Shown piece after piece: positions 10,303 through 18,706 of a stretch of DNA of 64,000 bases. Within the stretch, counting starts at the first letter, position 1, and each line of letters begins with the position of its first letter. A program made the position numbers and the translations under genes. Source of the DNA: Ralstonia pickettii (lineage in GTDB: Bacteria > Pseudomonadota > Gammaproteobacteria > Burkholderiales > Burkholderiaceae). The notes below the pieces were generated by a model. It ran no database searches. It saw nothing but the letters and a program-made list of their open reading frames with translations, and was not told where the DNA came from. Where the stretch lies: positions 124,001 to 188,000 of the forward strand of contig NZ_CP104383.1 in the NCBI RefSeq assembly GCF_030582395.1, read 5' to 3'.

Positions 10303-11865
10303 TCAATGGCCGTGTTCGGCGCTGGATTTGCCAAGTTCGGCCTTCAGAACAAAACTGTTGGCGGCGGCGTAACGTGCGCCCGGCTTCAGGCCCTCGACAA
10401 TCTCGATGACCTTGCCGTTTGTCCGGCCGACCTTCACCGGCTGCGGCACGAATCCACCTTGAACCGCGACAAAGACTACGCTCTCGCCATTGACGTCCTG
10501 GACGGCCTCGGTCTTCACCGCAACGGGCACCTCGACATCAGCACCGAATACGTCGACCGTGACGAAGAGACCCGGTCGCCAAGCCATCTGTGGATTGGTC
10601 AATGTTACGCGGGCCTTCGCCGTCCGCGTCTGCTCGCCCAGCAGCGAACCCACGTATGAAACGGTGCCATCTGCCTTCACATCGGACGATGCCGAATTGA
10701 TCGACGCCTTTTCGCCGATGCGCACCCGCTCGACATCCTTGGCAGACACCACGAACTCGGCCCAGACGGACGACAGATCCGACAGCGTGAACACGTTGGC
10801 GTTGTCCGCCACCGCTTCCCCAAGCGAGATATGCTTTTCAACGATCATGCCGTCGAACGGTGCGCGCAGCTCGTAGCGATTGAGTGCCGTCGAGCTGTTG
10901 CTGGCGCCAATGGCGGTCAGCTTCTGCTGCGCGTTCTGGACACTGATCTGCGCTTCCTGCAGCGCGTTGCGGGCGCTCAGATAATCTTGCTCCGCAGAGA
11001 TCTTCTGTTCCCAGAGCTTCTTCTCGCGGTCATAAGTGACACGCGCCAGATCCAGACGTTTCTGTGCTGCGAGCAGTTCGCTGCGCTGGTCAGAAAGTCC
11101 GGTGCTCGCGATGACCGCGAGAACCTGTCCCTTCTTAACCTGTTGCCCAATATTGGCCGGAACGCTCTCTACGACGCCAGCCAGTCGCGGCACCACGTGG
11201 GCTGTCTTGTCTTCGTTGAAACGGATTTCGCCGGGGAACTGGACGCCAGCCTGGACCTTTGCCGAGCCCGCGGTTTGAACCACTACCCCTGTCTTGGCCA
11301 GCTGGTCCGCTGTCAACTCAATCTTGCCTTCCTCTTTCGAGAGCCGCACGGCGAGTGGCGAAGACGAACCGGGCAAGGTCACATTTGCGGTCACGTCAAA
11401 GACATGGGGCTCGGCAACTGGCTGTTGGCTTTCCAGCGCGTCGCCAGACACCACGAACTTGAGCGCTTGAGACTCGCCCGTAGCCCGCACGAGCTGGCCT
11501 GTCGCTGCCACGCCATTTGCCACCGCCTTCCCAGACTTGCTAACCCAGAGCCGAATACGGGCCTCGCCCTTGGATTCGGCCGTGCCAATTTCGACGTCAT
11601 AGCCATCACGCGAAAAGAGCGCGCCACCATTGGGGCCCTTCTTGACCTCGTGATGCTCGCCGTCGCCGTGTGACTTGTCATCCTTGTGGTCGGCTTCCGC
11701 CGCCTGCTTGCCATGGTGCTCGGTGTCGCCATGCCCCTTGGATTCCGAGTGCCCACCCTGCTCTTCCGGCGCAGAGCGCCCGCTCAGCAGAACGCCACCA
11801 GTCGCGACGCCGCCCACCAGTACGATGGCCGCAATGGCAGCCTTTTGTTTGTTCGAAATAGCCAT
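10303..11865 (-). CDS. czcB: CzcB, periplasmic adaptor (membrane fusion protein)
   Basis: A 520-residue adaptor linking CzcA to CzcC. Order: N-terminal membrane anchor (AAIAAIVLVGGVATGGVLL), a His/Asp/Glu-rich stretch (several HG, HH and EHH clusters, about residues 35-75) that may bind metal, the CzcB N-terminal domain, a hairpin coiled coil (QRSELLAAQKRLDLARVTYD region), lipoyl and beta-barrel domains, and a C-terminal domain. The His-rich insert is typical of CzcB from Cupriavidus. Confidence 0.94.
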   Translation of the reverse strand: MAISNKQKAAIAAIVLVGGVATGGVLLSGRSAPEEQGGHSESKGHGDTEHHGKQAAEADHKDDKSHGDGEHHEVKKGPNGGALFSRDGYDVEIGTAESKGEARIRLWVSKSGKAVANGVAATGQLVRATGESQALKFVVSGDALESQQPVAEPHVFDVTANVTLPGSSSPLAVRLSKEEGKIELTADQLAKTGVVVQTAGSAKVQAGVQFPGEIRFNEDKTAHVVPRLAGVVESVPANIGQQVKKGQVLAVIASTGLSDQRSELLAAQKRLDLARVTYDREKKLWEQKISAEQDYLSARNALQEAQISVQNAQQKLTAIGASNSSTALNRYELRAPFDGMIVEKHISLGEAVADNANVFTLSDLSSVWAEFVVSAKDVERVRIGEKASINSASSDVKADGTVSYVGSLLGEQTRTAKARVTLTNPQMAWRPGLFVTVDVFGADVEVPVAVKTEAVQDVNGESVVFVAVQGGFVPQPVKVGRTNGKVIEIVEGLKPGARYAAANSFVLKAELGKSSAEHGH

Positions 11866-11882
11866 GTTTTATGAATCCCGTC

Positions 11883-13139
11883 TTAACGTCCCAGAATGCG
11901 ATCGATCGTGGTCGCCGCCTGATAGGTTTGTCCAAGCACGCCGAGATAGCGGATGCGTGCCTGGAACAGCGTGCGCTGGGCATCCAGGACGTCCAGATAA
12001 TTGAACTTGCCGGCCTCGAAGCCAATGGTCGCCGCGTTGAAGGCTTGCTCGGCGCCTGGCAAGACGGTCTGCTTCAGCGTTTGTGCCGAGGCGCGCGATA
12101 CCGACAGCTGGTTCGATGCCATCAGGAGATTTCGGGTCAGGCTGATGCGATTGGCCAGATATTCATCCTGGGCCTTGTCCGCCTGGCGAATGGCCGAATA
12201 CAAGTTGCCCTGATTCCGGTCAAAAATCGGCAACGGGATCGCCACACCGATCACCGCCATGTTGCGGTTGGCTTCTGTATCTCGCTTGGCACCCAGACTG
12301 ACTGTCAGATCCGGATACTGGCGGCTGCGCTCAACGCCCACCAATGCCTGGCGGCGGTCAAGTTCAGCGCGGCTTGCGGCCACCAGCGGTGAGTTTTCCA
12401 GCTCCTTCAGAAGGAGTTCAGGCGCCGGCCTGGATGGCAGCGCGTCCAGATTGCCCTGTGCTTCGGTAAACTGCGGCGATGCATTGCCCCACAACGCCGT
12501 CAACGCCTGACGGGCGGACTGCAGGCTCGCCGTTGCTTCGGCCAATTCAAGTTCGGCGTTGGCCTGTTCGACACGTGCCTTAGTTTCGTCAACCGGGGAG
12601 ATCTTGCCGGCCGCGACGCGGCGTGAAGCGGCTTGCGCGCCCCTCGCAGCGATATCCGCGGAGCCAGTTGCCAGCTTGACGCGTTCCTGTGCGATCAAGA
12701 CGGAAAAAAAGCTCTCGATTACCTGCGCCCGAATGTCACCGCGAACGCCAGCCAGCGTTGCCTGCGCCAGTTCGCGCGTCCTTTCCGCGGCATTGATACG
12801 AGCCGAGCGCTTGCCGCCCAGTTCGATGGGGATATTCATCTGGGCGGTGGATGTACGGGTGGATTTCCGCGTGTCCTCGACCAGCGTCTGGAGTTCCGGG
12901 TTCGGAATAACCCGGGCCTGCATGATCCCACCTTCTGTGGAATCGAGTTCCTTGGCGGCGGCGGACAGGTTGAAATTGCTTCCTGCCGCCAGCGACAACG
13001 CGGCCTCGAGGGTCAACGGTCCCGCCGCTTCCCTTGGGAAGACGGGCACCATGGACGTGCCGGTGTCAGATTGCGCTACGGCAAAGTTTGGGCTGAGAAA
13101 TGCTACCGCCAGCCCGAGCGGCAGAAATAGTCTTCGCAT
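11883..13139 (-). CDS. czcC: CzcC, outer-membrane efflux channel
   Basis: A 418-residue TolC-like outer-membrane factor completing the CzcCBA pump. It has a signal peptide (LPLGLAVAFLSPNFAVAQ), two OEP repeats with long amphipathic coiled-coil helices, and a C-terminal region ending in an Arg (TTIDRILGR). It is the first gene of the structural trio, 17 bp before czcB, and follows czcI. Confidence 0.94.
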   Translation of the reverse strand: MRRLFLPLGLAVAFLSPNFAVAQSDTGTSMVPVFPREAAGPLTLEAALSLAAGSNFNLSAAAKELDSTEGGIMQARVIPNPELQTLVEDTRKSTRTSTAQMNIPIELGGKRSARINAAERTRELAQATLAGVRGDIRAQVIESFFSVLIAQERVKLATGSADIAARGAQAASRRVAAGKISPVDETKARVEQANAELELAEATASLQSARQALTALWGNASPQFTEAQGNLDALPSRPAPELLLKELENSPLVAASRAELDRRQALVGVERSRQYPDLTVSLGAKRDTEANRNMAVIGVAIPLPIFDRNQGNLYSAIRQADKAQDEYLANRISLTRNLLMASNQLSVSRASAQTLKQTVLPGAEQAFNAATIGFEAGKFNYLDVLDAQRTLFQARIRYLGVLGQTYQAATTIDRILGR

Positions 13140-13214
13140 CGAATTGCACCAAGGTATGTGACCAGGAGAATTCGGCGAGAGACGAAAGGAGAAAAAGAGT
13201 CGTCGTCTCGCCGA

Positions 13215-13562
13215 TCAAGCGAGACGCTGCCACTGAGGACGGTCGGGAGCCCTGGCATTCAGAGACGAGAACTCGGACGCATGTTGAGTATCGGTCACTT
13301 CTACCCGATTCGCTATCAACACGTCCTGCGTCTGTCCATAGACGAACGGGAGGGAGACCAGATGGCATACCCCGCAGTCTGTATCCACGAATGGCTTTTT
13401 CTCGGCATCCGTTTTACCTTCCGGCTGCTGATGACGATGCTCGTGGTGCCCAAGGTGCCAAGTGGCCGTGGCTTTCTCGTGCTGACAATAGCGTGCCGCT
13501 GCCGCCCAGGAAAACTGGAACGGCAAAATGAGCAGCACGAAGATCAGAACGAAACGTCGCAT
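13215..13562 (-). CDS. czcI: CzcI, small exported protein of the czc cluster
   Basis: A 115-residue protein with a signal peptide (FVLIFVLLILPFQFSWAAAA), a His cluster (HLGHHEHRHQQ) and a Cys/His motif (CGVCHLV), ending in the family-typical PDRPQWQRLA. CzcI of C. metallidurans sits at this position and is implicated in regulating czc expression. The Cys and His residues suggest metal binding, which is inference. Confidence 0.9.
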   Translation of the reverse strand: MRRFVLIFVLLILPFQFSWAAAARYCQHEKATATWHLGHHEHRHQQPEGKTDAEKKPFVDTDCGVCHLVSLPFVYGQTQDVLIANRVEVTDTQHASEFSSLNARAPDRPQWQRLA

Positions 13563-13667
13563 TCCTTGGGAGACTGTGCGGGGGGCTTGGGGTTGAAGTA
13601 CTAACGGCTGGGCCGTCGCCGAAGTTTACATGAATCCTCGATCACCAGCATTAAGAGCAGATTACGA

Positions 13668-13877
13668 TTATCGCTTTCGCCTGCTCGTTTTGGGGTGCCG
13701 CTTTCGCCCCTCATCAGTCTTACGCTTGGGGGCGGGCCCATGCTTCCACCGCAAATAGACAGCGAACCCCACATACAGGACGATCAGGCCGACCAGCATC
13801 ACGAGCATGCTCTCGACAACAGAATCGGAGACGTGAGCGTAGTGCATGGCTGTACGTGTATGCGGAGTTGCCCGCAT
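13668..13877 (-). CDS. small single-span membrane protein between czcN and czcI
   Basis: A 69-residue reading frame whose ATG shares its A with the czcN stop (TGATG), a layout that favours translational coupling. It has one hydrophobic helix (MLVMLVGLIVLYVGFAVYL) and then a strongly basic tail rich in Lys/Arg (PAPKRKTDEGRKRHPKTSRR), giving an N-out/C-in topology by the positive-inside rule. No family recognised. An internal ATG (MHYAHVSD) is an alternative start. It could help regulate or assemble the pump, but there is no direct evidence. Confidence 0.6.
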   Translation of the reverse strand: MRATPHTRTAMHYAHVSDSVVESMLVMLVGLIVLYVGFAVYLRWKHGPAPKRKTDEGRKRHPKTSRRKR

Positions 13878-14527
13878 CAGGCAAGCGTCACGACCGCCCG
13901 GAGGACGCCGGCGTCATGGAACAAATCAAACGACTCCACGACCACCGACAGGCCGAGAAACCAGACCGAGTCCGCAATATTGCGTTGAAAGGAAGACACA
14001 TGGACCGTCCATGTCGACTCCCCCCTATACAGCGACAGACGGGGAAAGAACGCTGGTGTACGGCGTGCGTATTCGGCGAATTCCGGGAAGGCGGAAGCCA
14101 GAAAGCGGTCTTCCGTCCGGATGACAGCCGGGTACATCAGCGCAAATGCGAGCGCCAGGACTGCGGTAACCGCCAGCGACTCGGTCATCGCCCCTAGTCC
14201 GATAATGCCTAGCAAGTTGCAGACATAGAGCGGATGGCGACACAGTGAATATGGACCCGAGGTCACCAAGGTATTGTTCTTGCGCCCGGAAATGTACAAC
14301 GCGCACCAGAGCCGCCCGACCGTGGCCAGGCTCACCCCCAACATCCCCAGCGTCAGCAGCAGCGGCGACACCCAGGTACCGTCCCAGCGAGAATGGCCAA
14401 AGACCAGACTTGCCAGGACAAACGTTACGACAACACGCCAAACGCCGATGCGGTGGCGTGTCAGGAAATTGTCCAGCGCCCTCGAGAGACCAGCGGGTTG
14501 GGACGGGGAGATTGAAGAATCGGTCAT
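13877..14527 (-). CDS. czcN: CzcN, isoprenylcysteine methyltransferase-like membrane protein
   Basis: A 216-residue integral membrane protein of the ICMT/NnrU-like group; the motif SGPYSLCRHPLYVCNLLG and the segment [17 protein letters not shown] are the family's cofactor-site signatures. CzcN is the first protein of the C. metallidurans czc cluster, with a modest effect on resistance. The start at 14527 (MTDSSISPSQP) is chosen because residues encoded further upstream do not look like a membrane-protein N-terminus. The N-terminal region has several hydrophobic helices. Confidence 0.9.
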   Translation of the reverse strand: MTDSSISPSQPAGLSRALDNFLTRHRIGVWRVVVTFVLASLVFGHSRWDGTWVSPLLLTLGMLGVSLATVGRLWCALYISGRKNNTLVTSGPYSLCRHPLYVCNLLGIIGLGAMTESLAVTAVLALAFALMYPAVIRTEDRFLASAFPEFAEYARRTPAFFPRLSLYRGESTWTVHVSSFQRNIADSVWFLGLSVVVESFDLFHDAGVLRAVVTLA

Positions 14528-14776
14528 GCGGTTCGGGGGCTGGAGGAGAATGTCGCGCACTTCGAGTGGACACACTGGCGCGAAAACGAGCACTAATGGC
14601 CGGCATTCTAAGGTTGCCCTTCCGTTGTCAGGCTTTATTGCCGAAATGTAATACGTTGTTAATCTTGCCCCCGGGCCAGCGAATCCGGTTGTGTCATAGC
14701 TCGGCAATCTGACAGTCATCTTCTGCGACATAGACTGTCTTGGCCATTTTCAGGACACACCCAGAGACGCTCCGCA

Positions 14777-15235
14777 ATGAACGACATCATCCGCACATTG
14801 AGCTCGGAATTCTCCGATCTCGCTAATGCTGCCGAGGCAGTACGTGCCGTCGTTCGAATGACCGTCTCTATCGTTTTGGGGGGCTTGCTGGGGTACGAGC
14901 GGGAGAGCTCGGGAAAATCCGCAGGCGTGCGCACTCACATGCTCGTCGCGCTGGGGGCATGCGTTTTTGTCGTGGTTCCCCTCCAGGCGGGCGTGCAGCT
15001 TGCCGACATGAGCCGCGTGCTTCAGGGTCTCACGTCAGGCATCGGATTCCTTTGTGCAGGGGCGATCCTGAAGCCGGACAATGAGACACACGTCAGGGGG
15101 CTCACAACTGCCGCGAGCATCTGGATTGCTGCCGCGATCGGCGTGGCCGCCGGCATGGGCCATGCGGTGACGGCCATCGTCGCGACTGCCTTCGCACTCA
15201 TCGTGCTCAGAATCCTTCAAATGTCGAAGAAGTAA
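14777..15235 (+). CDS. MgtC/SapB-family membrane protein
   Basis: A 152-residue protein with four predicted membrane helices and the MgtC signature: GGLLGYERESSGKSAGVRTHMLVALGA, then GIGFLCAGAILKP and VRGLTTAASIWIAAAIGVAAGMG. It ends right after the membrane domain, like short MgtC relatives without the ACT-like C-terminal domain. MgtC proteins are linked to Mg homeostasis, virulence and ATP-synthase modulation. It is divergent from czcN and shares about 250 bp of upstream DNA, so a metal-related role is plausible but unproven. Confidence 0.88.
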   Translation: MNDIIRTLSSEFSDLANAAEAVRAVVRMTVSIVLGGLLGYERESSGKSAGVRTHMLVALGACVFVVVPLQAGVQLADMSRVLQGLTSGIGFLCAGAILKPDNETHVRGLTTAASIWIAAAIGVAAGMGHAVTAIVATAFALIVLRILQMSKK

Positions 15236-15342
15236 GACTCCCACTGCTCCCAAGCCACGTGCAGCGCGAATGCGCCAACTTCAGGTTCGGCCAGCATTTC
15301 CCAAACGTATGAGCGCGCTTAACAATACGCAAACTCCATCGC

Positions 15343-15750
15343 ATGAGAATTTACCTGGATTACAACCTGTTTGCGTACCTTCACGAGGGCACGAACCCGG
15401 CTCTGCAAGCCAAAGTGAGCGCACTGTCCGATCGACATGAGTTTCCTTGCAGCCCGGCGCACATGGAAGAAATTGCCTCGGCGCTCGCAAGACCTTCGGA
15501 TACTCCCCCGCTCGATCGGTTAGCGGCCGCTTTCTGCAAAATAGACGATGTTTCTCGAATTAGCCGGAACGTGCAATTGTCTCCGACGACGTTAGGCCCG
15601 ATGGTTACGAAAGAAGAACAGCCTCTCGAGTGCTTTCTTCGGGTCATGCGGCACTATCGCAAAGAGCCGGTTGTCGAGAAGAACGACTGGTATACGCGGG
15701 ACTCCGTAAAGAAGGGGTCACTTCAGAAAACGGAAAATATTGCACGCTAA
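15343..15750 (+). pseudogene. PIN-like protein truncated by a Tn21-type end
   Basis: The frame begins MRIYLDYNLFAYLHEG, resembling the acidic first strand of PIN-like nuclease domains, and continues with SPAHMEEIASAL. At 15714 it runs into a 38-bp Tn21-type inverted repeat, which supplies the last codons (SLQKTENIAR) and the stop. The C-terminal half is therefore lost. The PIN-like assignment is tentative; the truncation is clear from the repeat. Confidence 0.55.
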
Positions 15751-15751
15751 G
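15714..15751 (+). repeat. solitary Tn21-type 38-bp terminal inverted repeat
   Basis: It begins GGGGTCACTTCAGAAAACGG and ends GCACGCTAAG. It matches 33 of 38 bases with the repeat at 49736. Its orientation (GGGG on the left) means the element would extend to the right. No transposase gene follows directly. Confidence 0.88.
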
Positions 15752-15837
15752 GCATGGAAGAGGACCACTGCTGTCCCCAGGGGCATTGGCCAGCCGATGG
15801 CAAGCAGGTAGAAACCAAAGTCGGGGGACTCCCGTTC

Positions 15838-16014
15838 TCAGAGATCGGCTAGCAGCAGGTAGGCGCGGTCGAGTTGCCGATGAGCTTCCTGCCGGCGATC
15901 CATCGCTTCTAGGGCGAGCAGGAGGTCCTCGGCCAGCTCGAAATCGCTTTCCTGGCATGCCCTTTCGAACACCGCAAAGACCTCTTCATACAACGTGCGC
16001 CCCGGAACGCCCAT
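15838..16014 (-). CDS. small acidic helical protein behind a CueR-like promoter
   Basis: A 58-residue protein beginning MGVPGRTLYEEVF, with GGAGGTT 7 nt upstream. It is a clear paralogue of the N-terminal part of the protein at 20056: both contain EEVF.VF.RAC.E..F.LA..LL.A.E and end near AYLL.A. Predicted as two or three helices. Function unknown. Both copies lie behind a promoter with a 19-20-bp spacer and an accttcc-type dyad, the layout of MerR/CueR-controlled metal promoters, which suggests a copper-responsive protein (inference). Confidence 0.65.
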   Translation of the reverse strand: MGVPGRTLYEEVFAVFERACQESDFELAEDLLLALEAMDRRQEAHRQLDRAYLLLADL

Positions 16015-16096
16015 TTGACTAACCTCCGGCGGAAAATCCGATGCTCTCTGCCGACTTGGTCCTGCCACGCCGCAGGGGCTTCTGTCCCCCATGGTT

Positions 16097-16128
16097 AATA
16101 TGGACGTTCCCACGGCAGGGAAGGTCAA
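16097..16128 (-). promoter_or_regulatory. CueR-like promoter of the 58-residue protein
   Basis: On the minus strand, TTGACC is followed by TTCCCTGCCGTGGGAACGT (19 bp) and then CCATAT/CATATT as the -10. The dyad ttccc/gggaa sits in an over-long spacer, as in MerR-family promoters. Confidence 0.6.
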
Positions 16129-16129
16129 G

Positions 16130-16612
16130 CATTTTTCCGGCCGCGGGCCGACCTATGGTTCGCAAGCCGCCGCGCGAGACGGTTAGTGCTCGCCCCCTAC
16201 AGTTCGTCCAGCGACTAGTTACCCGCACCCGGGCGCAGCCGCACCACCAGCATCGCCGCCCACTGGATATGCGGCCAGGCCAGCGAATAGACGAATGTCT
16301 GGATCAGGGGTCCCCTTGATTTCGCCGCAATTTACCGGGGTAGCCACCCGTAGCAGCCATGCGGGTTCCAGGGTGATGCCCACCCTAAAACCCTAGTCAA
16401 ATCAGTCACTTGCTGACTGGTCCTTTTCCCCTTGGTTTTGGAACGTTGACCGCCCCCGCCGCGCGGCCAAGCGCGCCCTGTGGCTGGAAGCCATTGTTTC
16501 CGCAAGATAACTAGATTTATCCGTCTTTGGTTTTCCCAAGCAACACATAAATGGCTTTTCTAACGTTAGGTATGTGCGTAAGATAGGCTGAAATGCGCCT
16601 CCGGAAACTGCC
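16130..16612. other. intergenic stretch with no convincing gene
   Basis: About 480 bp between the CueR-like promoter and the KfrA-like gene. On the minus strand at about 16216-16313 a short frame reads TFVYSLAWPHIQWAAMLVVR before a stop and could be the C-terminal scrap of a membrane protein; this is weak. I see no terminator or repeat of note. Long minus-strand frames over 16402-17199 are shadows of the GC-rich gene that follows. Confidence 0.4.
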
Positions 16613-17551
16613 ATGCCCCGCCTCGCCGCCACCCCCGACCAGATCCGCGCCACCGTGCTGGCCATGCTCACCGAGGCCGGCGACGCGGCGCCGCCCACGG
16701 CCGCACGCTTTCGCCGCGTGGTGTCGGTGCGCAAGCTGCGTGACCGCCTGGGCGGCGGTGACCCTGCAACGCTGTCGCGTACGCTCAACGCGATCGAGGC
16801 CGAGGTGGTGCGCTCGGGCCTGGCCGACCTCGCCCTGCCCGAGATTCCGGTCGAGATCGCCGAAGCGATGCGCGCGCTGTGGCAGGCCGCGGTCGCGGTG
16901 CAGCTCGACGACGTGGTGCGCCTGAAGCGCGAGGCGCAAGCCACAGCCGACACCGCCGAGGCCGCCCGCGCCGAGGCCGAACTGCGGGTCGAGCTGCTGC
17001 GGGCCGAACTGAGCGAGGTGCGCGGCCAGCTCGCCGCGCGCGACACCGCGCTGGCCGTAGCGTGCGCCGCCCAGGCGGCGGCGTGCGCGCGCGCCGATGA
17101 GCAAGCCGCACGCCGGGGCGAGCTCGAGGCGGCGCTGGCGACCGCCCAGGAGCGCGCCACGGCGGGCGAGCGCACCCACACCGAGGCGATCGCCACCACC
17201 CAGGCGCGCTACGAGGCGCTGTCGAAGCAGCTCCTGCAGGAAACCGCGCACCAGCGCGACGCGGTGCGGGCCGAGCGCGCGCAACTGGCCTCCCAACTCA
17301 AATTCGCCGAGCGGCGCATCGCCGCGCTGGAAGACGAGCGCGCACGACTCGACGCCGACCTGGCCAGCGAGCGGGCCGCGCGCCAGACCGCCGCGGGCGA
17401 GGCGAGCGCACTCAAGGCCGTCACCGCCAGCCAGCGCGCCCAGCTCGACGAGCTGCTGCGTGCGACCCTGGCCGCGGCGCCACCAGCGGCCAAGACGCGC
17501 GTGCCCAGATCGACGGGCAAGGCGGCCGCCAAGCGGACCGCCCAGTCATGA
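16613..17551 (+). CDS. KfrA-like DNA-binding coiled-coil protein
   Basis: A 312-residue protein with an N-terminal KfrA_N-type helix-turn-helix (residues about 8-75: TPDQIRATVLAMLTEAG, VRKLRDRLGGGDPATLSRTL) followed by an Ala/Arg/Glu-rich coiled coil to about residue 285 and a basic tail. KfrA proteins are plasmid DNA-binding autoregulators; TnpT of Tn4651-type transposons has the same build and aids cointegrate resolution. Its stop overlaps the start of a tyrosine recombinase (ATGA), so it is most likely the recombinase's accessory protein. Very GC-rich, unlike the region after 18200. Confidence 0.72.
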   Translation: MPRLAATPDQIRATVLAMLTEAGDAAPPTAARFRRVVSVRKLRDRLGGGDPATLSRTLNAIEAEVVRSGLADLALPEIPVEIAEAMRALWQAAVAVQLDDVVRLKREAQATADTAEAARAEAELRVELLRAELSEVRGQLAARDTALAVACAAQAAACARADEQAARRGELEAALATAQERATAGERTHTEAIATTQARYEALSKQLLQETAHQRDAVRAERAQLASQLKFAERRIAALEDERARLDADLASERAARQTAAGEASALKAVTASQRAQLDELLRATLAAAPPAAKTRVPRSTGKAAAKRTAQS

Positions 17552-18210
17552 AGCCGGCCGACTGGATCGATACGGGCGCGGTGCCGCCGCGCCCACTGCC
17601 GGCCACCGTCGCGGCGGCCCTCGCCTACCTGGCGGAGGCACTCGGGCACCCGGTCTACGCGCACTGGACGCTGGCGCGCGTCAAGCGCCGCTATGGCTCG
17701 CTGGCCGACGCCAAGGCCGCGCAGCCGACCGTGCTCAAGCTGCTGCTGGCGCACGATGGGGCAGTCGAATACTGGGAGCGCGGGCGCCTGCGCACGGTGA
17801 CGGCGGATCTGGCGCCCCGCCCGGAGACGGTCCTCGCGCGGCTGCTGCACACGCACCGGCGCCGCATCCGGTCCACCGCCGCCTTAGCGAGCGAAGCAAC
17901 GGTGCCGACCGCCGCGGAAGCGAGGGGAGCTGTCGCGGCGAACCCGTGGCTGGCCGCTTACGGCCCTGCTGACCACGCGTGGCTCACGCGCGCCGGCCGC
18001 TTCGCCCAGCCGCACGCGGCGGCCAACACGCTCGGCGCCGCCGACGATGCACAGGCGCTGGCGCTCTTCCTGCGCGACCGAACCGGGCGCTCGCCCCACA
18101 CGTTGCGCGCCTATGGCGCCGAACTGCGCCGCCTGATGCGCTGGTGCGGCGCGCACGAGCTTGGGCCGCTCTCGGACCTCACGCGCCAGCGGTTGCTCGG
18201 CTATCAACGT
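17548..18210 (+). pseudogene. tyrosine recombinase, N-terminal part only
   Basis: The start overlaps the previous stop by four bases. The visible part has an N-terminal domain of about 150 residues and then a SAM-like core-binding domain (ALALFLRDRTGRSPHTLRAYGAELRRLMRWC, ending LSDLTRQRLLGYQ). Beyond about 18205 the frame loses family resemblance and base composition drops, and no catalytic Arg/His/Tyr segment follows. The gene is therefore a 5' fragment cut by a rearrangement. It was probably the partner of the upstream KfrA-like protein. Confidence 0.7.
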
Positions 18211-18589
18211 CGACCAAGATGTGCGGAAACGCGTGTTCAAACACGGATGGCTCCGAGGGTACGAGGCTGTTTTCGCGGAGCACCTGGGCGTGAAGTTCTT
18301 GGACAGCGGCGCAGACTTGGATCTGCTTGAGCAGGTCATCCTGGCGCGGAACCGCTCACAGCACCCAGGGAGCCTGACGCGTGTCAGGCCGACGCACGCG
18401 CCGATTGAACTCACAAAGCACCGCAGTTTGTTTTTCCTGGACGATCGCGAGCGCGAGCTACTCGTCGAAGCGGAGGCGAACGGAATGGACATGGGCTCTG
18501 TCTGGATGATGGAGCCCAGCCTGCACGTCGACGCCGGCAAACTGGAAAAGGCTCTTGCCGAGGTCGAACACTTCGCCACGTGGGGGTAG
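18203..18589 (+). pseudogene. HEPN-like protein, internal fragment
   Basis: In another frame from about 18203 the sequence reads like a normal globular protein (INVDQDVRKRVFKHGWLRGYEAVF) and contains LLEQVILARNRSQHPG, which matches the R-x4-6-H signature of HEPN domains. No start belongs to it, and its stop lies inside the Tn3-type repeat starting at 18583, so both ends are missing. HEPN proteins are often RNases or toxin/defence components; the assignment rests on one motif. Confidence 0.4.
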
Positions 18590-18620
18590 TCGTCCTTTTC
18601 GTGCAATTTCTTACGGTTTC
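18583..18620 (+). repeat. Tn3-type 38-bp inverted repeat, copy C (left-facing end)
   Basis: Begins GGGGTAGTCGTCCTTTTCG and ends TTACGGTTTC. It matches the reverse complement of the repeat ending at 47121 in 32 of 38 bases and that ending at 63660 in 31 of 38. Its GGGG end points left, so an element bounded by it would extend rightwards. Confidence 0.75.
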
Positions 18621-18668
18621 GTTCGAATTTACCTTGTGAATCAATAAGTTGGGGAAATGCTGATTTCG

Positions 18669-18706
18669 TAAGAGCACGTCCTTTTCGTGCCGAATCTTAC
18701 GGTTTC
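18669..18706 (+). repeat. degenerate second copy of the Tn3-type repeat
   Basis: From 18677 the sequence cgtccttttcgtgc, then a diverged stretch, then cttacggtttc repeats the inner 30 bases of the copy at 18583, but the outer GGGG is missing. The stop of the TnpT-like gene lies in it. Confidence 0.6.

Noticed and set aside
16402..17296. Long minus-strand reading frames (about 260 residues) opposite the KfrA-like gene
   Set aside because: They are Ser/Ala/Arg- or Gly/Arg-rich shadows of a very GC-rich gene, with no domain and no ribosome site.
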